A stretch of DNA of 64,000 nt from Thamnaconus septentrionalis (lineage: Eukaryota; Chordata; Actinopteri; Tetraodontiformes; Monacanthidae), in assembly GCA_009823395.1 (NCBI GenBank), contig CM020502.1, forward strand, positions 3,725,001 to 3,789,000. Reading direction: 5' to 3'. Numbering within the stretch: the first letter of the stretch is position 1; each line of letters starts with the position of its first letter. Below are positions 59,721 through 64,000 of the stretch, piece after piece. Both the position numbers and the translations under genes were made by a program. The notes under the pieces were generated by a model. It was not told the DNA's origin. It did not search any database and saw only the letters and a program-made list of their open reading frames with translations.

Positions 59721-62700
59721 TCAATTACAGTGGTTTGTGATGGCACGGTGCGGAAAGGTGGGGGCGCCCACGTCAGGTTGGATTAACACCATTGCGCAGT
59801 CTATTACTGGAGACCCTGAGACGGCTGACAGCTTCATTTCCTGCTACGGCTAAAAGGGGTGAGGGCCAAAGAGAAGTTCCACATCAAATTAGTCAATTCA
59901 GTCACACTAAAAAAAAAATCAAAATAAATAAAAAACAAACCTTTGTCTCTTCTTGCGTTGGCACAAAGGGCAGCTAAATCCTTGTGGTACACCAATTTAT
60001 ACAAGCAAGCAGGCACCGCTTGTGTCTGAAGCCCTCGGCTGACTTGCCAACTCTAACAGCCGCTTTTACTAATTCATAGCAACGCGAGCGCGCTCTCGGT
60101 TTCTGCGCGGCCCTATTCGTTCAGAGCGTGGTGGATTTCCCTCCCGCTAATGGCACGCCAGCCGAGAGTCAGTGGCTGCGGAGGGCTGAGCCGAGAATAG
60201 ACACTACACAAACATATTTGCTTGCGCTCCGAGTTAATTTGACGCACCGCATCACCAAGTGAGCAGCAAGCACCAAAGTGTCTCGTGGCGTTTAATGTTT
60301 TAGGGCGAAGCCATTAAGGGGCCCGGGCTGCGAAACAACAGTCTTCACATAAACACAAACAATAAAACTGAATCTACATGGGATTTTTTTATTTATTTTT
60401 TTTATTAGACCAATAAAAATTTGCAGTTTGTCTTGTTGCTTTTGAGGGACTAGTGCTCTTTATTCAAATGCATGACGGGAATATTTTCTAACAACAACAA
60501 CAAAAAGGAATACTCGCACATAAAGTCAATGCAGTATCGTTAAATCTATTTCACATATGAAGGAGTGACTAGAAAAGAGTCCGAACGGGAATTCCCATTC
60601 CAGAAAAAAATCAATAAAATCAGGGGCTGACGGGACGGGCATTTTGTCTATTTTTCTGACAAACAACATTGGATTTTTAGTGCTACTTGAGCAAGTTTTC
60701 TCAGAATCCAAGGACTAATACTTATCTAAAATCAATTCCCACTTTTCATTCTGTTTGAGCCCACTATTACAGAGATGAAATTGTGTGGCAGCAAAGAAAA
60801 GAAGCAGATAGATCTGAAATATTGAAGAGAACGAGGGAAAGAAAGGGGGAGGGAGATATTCGGCCTTAATAACTCATAACTTTGGGATTTGAGACAATAG
60901 AAACTGTGACAAGCCTGCAACATCTATAAGAGCAGACTGCAAAGTACTTAAATAAAAAAGAGCAGTATAAACAACTCAAATAGCCTGAGCTATTTATAAT
61001 AAGCACCTACAGACTGCTGCACTTCAGTGTTAGAAAAGAGTGCAGCCAAGAATCTGTGTCATACACAACCACTCTTGGGAAACTCCCAGGAAAAATCACT
61101 TGTTTGAATTCACACCAGACCACTGTGACAAAGGAATTGCACCACTTGCACTGACAACAAAGCCACTACTTGCAACCAAGGGCCGCTTCAAAAAAAAAAA
61201 AAAAATGTGGTGTTCACTTCATGTATGTAACAGTAATTGTGACAACATCTGTGATACAAACACTCACTTTTGCCAGGAGATGTGAATCTAAGATATGGTG
61301 TTGCCTGATTGTTCAGGAAGTTGGTTTTGCATTCATCTTTTTATCTGGAGGCGTTTTTCTTTTTCAAAACTGGTAAGCAGAGCTGGATTGTGATTAATAC
61401 CCTAAACTTCACCCCAGAGTTGTATTTCAGCTATATTCATTCCTTTTCCTCCAAGGTACCGACGGAAGCAGGTCATTCTCAGTTCTAATTCAAATTTTAC
61501 ACCCTTACTTTTTAATTCCTGACAGCCAGAAAATAGAGAACCTTGCACCACCCATACTTGGAGTTTTCCCTGCTGTGTTTCTCCCTACAGCACCTCATTG
61601 TAAAACATGCCCTTCATTGGAAGTAATTCAACCTCCATCCACTCTGTTGGCATATCCCAAAACTGAGCGGTTCAGTCAATGTGAAGCCAAACAGTAATCA
61701 GCTTGTCTATTCATCATTATCCACCGCTAACAGTTACCTTCCTTCATAATCATCCATAACCGTCTACCACAGTTATTGGGTTGCTCCATTTTTCTTTTTT
61801 TCCTTTCTATTCTCAAAGGCCATTGAATCATCGGCTGACAGGCAGAGACGGCAAACAAATTGGGAAGCAAAGATTAACAGCAGACGATGATTAATGAAGT
61901 TGTGATTGACTGGCAGTTAGTGATGTTGCCAGTACTGTCTCAACCGAGGCCGAGATACGATCAAACCAGAGGCAGCGACCCTCAAAACCGAGATGGTTAA
62001 TTGTTAATCAAAAGTGTCATATGGACCAGCTTGCCTGGTTTTTGCCAATCCCAATGAGACCAAGACAAGGCCAAGATGACAAAAAGACCAGCCTCAAGAA
62101 CTGAAACACTGCTGACGGTACCAAGTGATTCATGATTTCTCTCTTTATCCGCAGCAGGGTAGTACAAGACGCAACTACAATGGTCCAAGGCTGAACCAAG
62201 AGTCCCTCATTGCCGTGTGTACGATGTTTCTATATCCACGGGACTGATATGGCCAGACTCAATGTCACTTTGTGCAAATAAGAGCATAGAATCTTGAAAA
62301 AGAAGGTAAAAGCAAAAGTGACATATTGTGAAAAAGAGGGAAAGGCAATGCAGAAAGTCAGGGCACAAAAAATGAAAAATTGCTTTAATTAAATGACACT
62401 GATCTGTATAAAGTATCGGCCAGCCAGTGGAGCTTTGAGTGTGAACTGCTGCTTGTTTGGCGAGAAGAGGAAATGTCTCCCTATTGGGTGTGCGGGTTTT
62501 GTGTGTACACTTGTACATATGTGCAATATATGAGAAATACTGGGGGAAAAAATGCATCTGAGGCAGCAAAATGTCTTTGCATTGAGCTGGTTGATAGTAG
62601 TAACTTGCACAGATGATTGGAAAGATGAACTGGTGAAATGTTTTATTTTGGAATGTCTATTCCAAGCCATATGTAGTTTAAGCTAAGTACAGTACCTCTT

Positions 62701-63100
62701 CATTTTCAGACATATGACTGGACGCCCTGCTGGGCATTTTCTCCTCAATGCATAATGTATGAAAACCCCGCAGACTTCAGCCTATTCACGACCCATGTGG
62801 CAGCTCCATCCATTTAGTTTCACCATCAATGGCTCGTGTCCGAGGTGTTAAGCTGTCACTACTCACATATTTCAAATATCAGTCGGGGCAGTTGGGTAAA
62901 ATCCCCGAAGGGCGCGTGTTCGCTCCGTGCGGCTCTACGCCCATGTGTTTCAATTACAGAAAGAGCTGAAGGGCAGTGAAGGACAGGGTGTCTGAAGGAG
63001 GACCAACGGTACCGGGGACCGCCCACGCACGCACCCATTCATAGCTCCGGCTTCTTTTGCAGGCTACACTTTGTGTTAATCAACAACAGGCTCTATAGTG

Positions 63101-63202
63101 CAGTGGTTCTCTACTGGTGGAGTCTCAGGACATACATTTTCTTTTCCTTATCATTAAGTCGCAACCTAAATTCATTCCACAGCACTCAGATTTATTTATT
63201 TA

Positions 63203-63292
<90 letters not shown>

Positions 63293-63514
63293 CTTTCATT
63301 CTACTAGACGCTAGACAACTTTCATTCATGTTCAATAAATAAATTATTGAATTGAATTGTGTGTTCTGCAAAATAAATGCCCAAAATTTTCTCTCTAAAT
63401 GTATATTTTATATATCCATTTTTTATTTTTTTTTTTTGCCCATGAAGCTGCAACCCAATCAAAAAAGCTCAGTGACCCTCTTTTGGGTTGCAACCCACCA
63501 GTTGAGGAATACTG
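63101..63514. mobile_element. hAT-type MITE carrying an (AT)n expansion
   Basis: The ends CAGTGGTTCTCTACTGGTGG and CCACCAGTTGAGGAATACTG are inverted with mismatches and match the copy at 42314-42508. The 8-bp flanks CTATAGTG and CTGTATCG are at best a diverged duplication. The interior holds the long AT tract at 63205-63291. Confidence 0.78.
63205..63291. repeat. (AT)43 microsatellite
   Basis: Uninterrupted AT for about 87 bases, inside a hAT MITE. It is a likely site of length polymorphism or assembly error. Confidence 0.95.
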
Positions 63515-64000
63515 CTGTATCGATGTGGAGATTACCAGTGGTGACAATAAAACAGCGCAGATGGCTATTGGAAAAGCAATTTGGCAGCACGTTGTCTGAA
63601 CATGCGACCACGTGTGTGTGTGTGTCAGCAGTTATTGGTGTCCTTTGTTTGGAGTCGTGGCTTCTGGTGCTGGAGGAGGACGTGTGAGGAAAAAAGAAAA
63701 AAAAAACTGGGCAACATTTGTTTTTCAAAGCCCAATTGCTCATCGAGCATTTAGCCCGCTGTCTTAGTCACAGTCTTGATGTCTCTGTGTGGATGTCTTT
63801 TTTTTCTTTTTACGAATGACAAATTTCACTTTCACTCACCCAGCCGATCAAGCGTCCCTTGTTTTTAGTGGCTGTATTAGGACCGGCTCGCCCTCCGACT
63901 GGCAGATCAAGCAAGGTAATTACTTCCATTAGCCCCCTTTCCACCTGCGCCGATAGTCAGGATTCATTAAGTTTATCAGTTTATTAATCCGCATGTAATT

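Larger units (their letters stand above)
44476..64000. other. Downstream flank without a recognised gene
   Basis: No frame here gives a protein I recognise apart from transposon remnants. The stretches 44600-46735, 46960-47540, 48700-50480, 51430-52240, 55000-55380, 55880-57600, 58120-58870 and 59440-63100 contain only simple repeats and unassigned sequence. The stretch 63520-64000 is similar. The segments 49860-50170 and 58440-58690 look less degenerate than their surroundings but are not coding. Confidence 0.6.

Noticed and set aside
61920..62190. Possible hAT-like repeat with ACCGAG/GACCAAGAC motifs
   Set aside because: It resembles a fish repeat style, but neither termini nor a second copy in the window could be identified.
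1..64000. CRISPR arrays, phage or operon-like organisation
   Set aside because: The tandem repeats seen are microsatellites or a three-unit minisatellite. Gene structure is intron-containing and vertebrate.

Overview
The window is vertebrate, and almost certainly teleost fish, chromosomal DNA. The one gene I can name with confidence is kcnc2 (the Kv3.2 voltage-gated potassium channel) on the + strand. The vertebrate Kv3 exon structure with GT-AG introns, the dense fish-type transposons (tRNA-headed SINEs, hAT, Tol2-like and PIF/Harbinger MITEs) and the abundant microsatellites all point to a ray-finned fish. I cannot name the species.

Layout. Bases 1-33303 are interpreted as kcnc2 intron 1, which runs off the left edge. 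The exon encoding the N-terminal T1 tetramerisation domain is not in the window. Exon 2 (33304-34237) encodes S1-S6, including the S4 voltage sensor and the pore. Exon 3 (35986-36156) and exon 4 (41460-41596) encode the cytoplasmic C-terminus. The two complete introns are both phase 1. Joined, the three exons give the last 413 residues of the channel and stop at 41594-41596. A 3'UTR follows, probably to about 44475 (AATAAA at 44451), with a possible distal site near 45392. From about 45.4 kb to the end I find no gene, only mobile-element remnants, simple repeats and unexplained sequence.

Mobile elements dominate the structure that can be resolved, and many are bounded to the base by target-site duplications (TSDs). 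Four SINE insertions have perfect 11-12 bp TSDs. A Harbinger MITE has TAA duplications, and a Tol2-like hAT has an 8-bp duplication and carries a nested long-inverted-repeat element with a 5-bp duplication. The most complex site is a three-layer nest at 52577-54995: a MITE is split by a hAT element, which is itself split by a 1.29-kb insertion with LTR-like TG...CA ends. Three unrelated non-autonomous elements each keep what looks like the first 28-58 codons of a transposon protein, a pattern worth following up.

No bacterial-type features, CRISPR arrays, rRNA or convincing stand-alone tRNA genes are present. Most long open frames are chance translations of repeats or of the strand opposite real exons.
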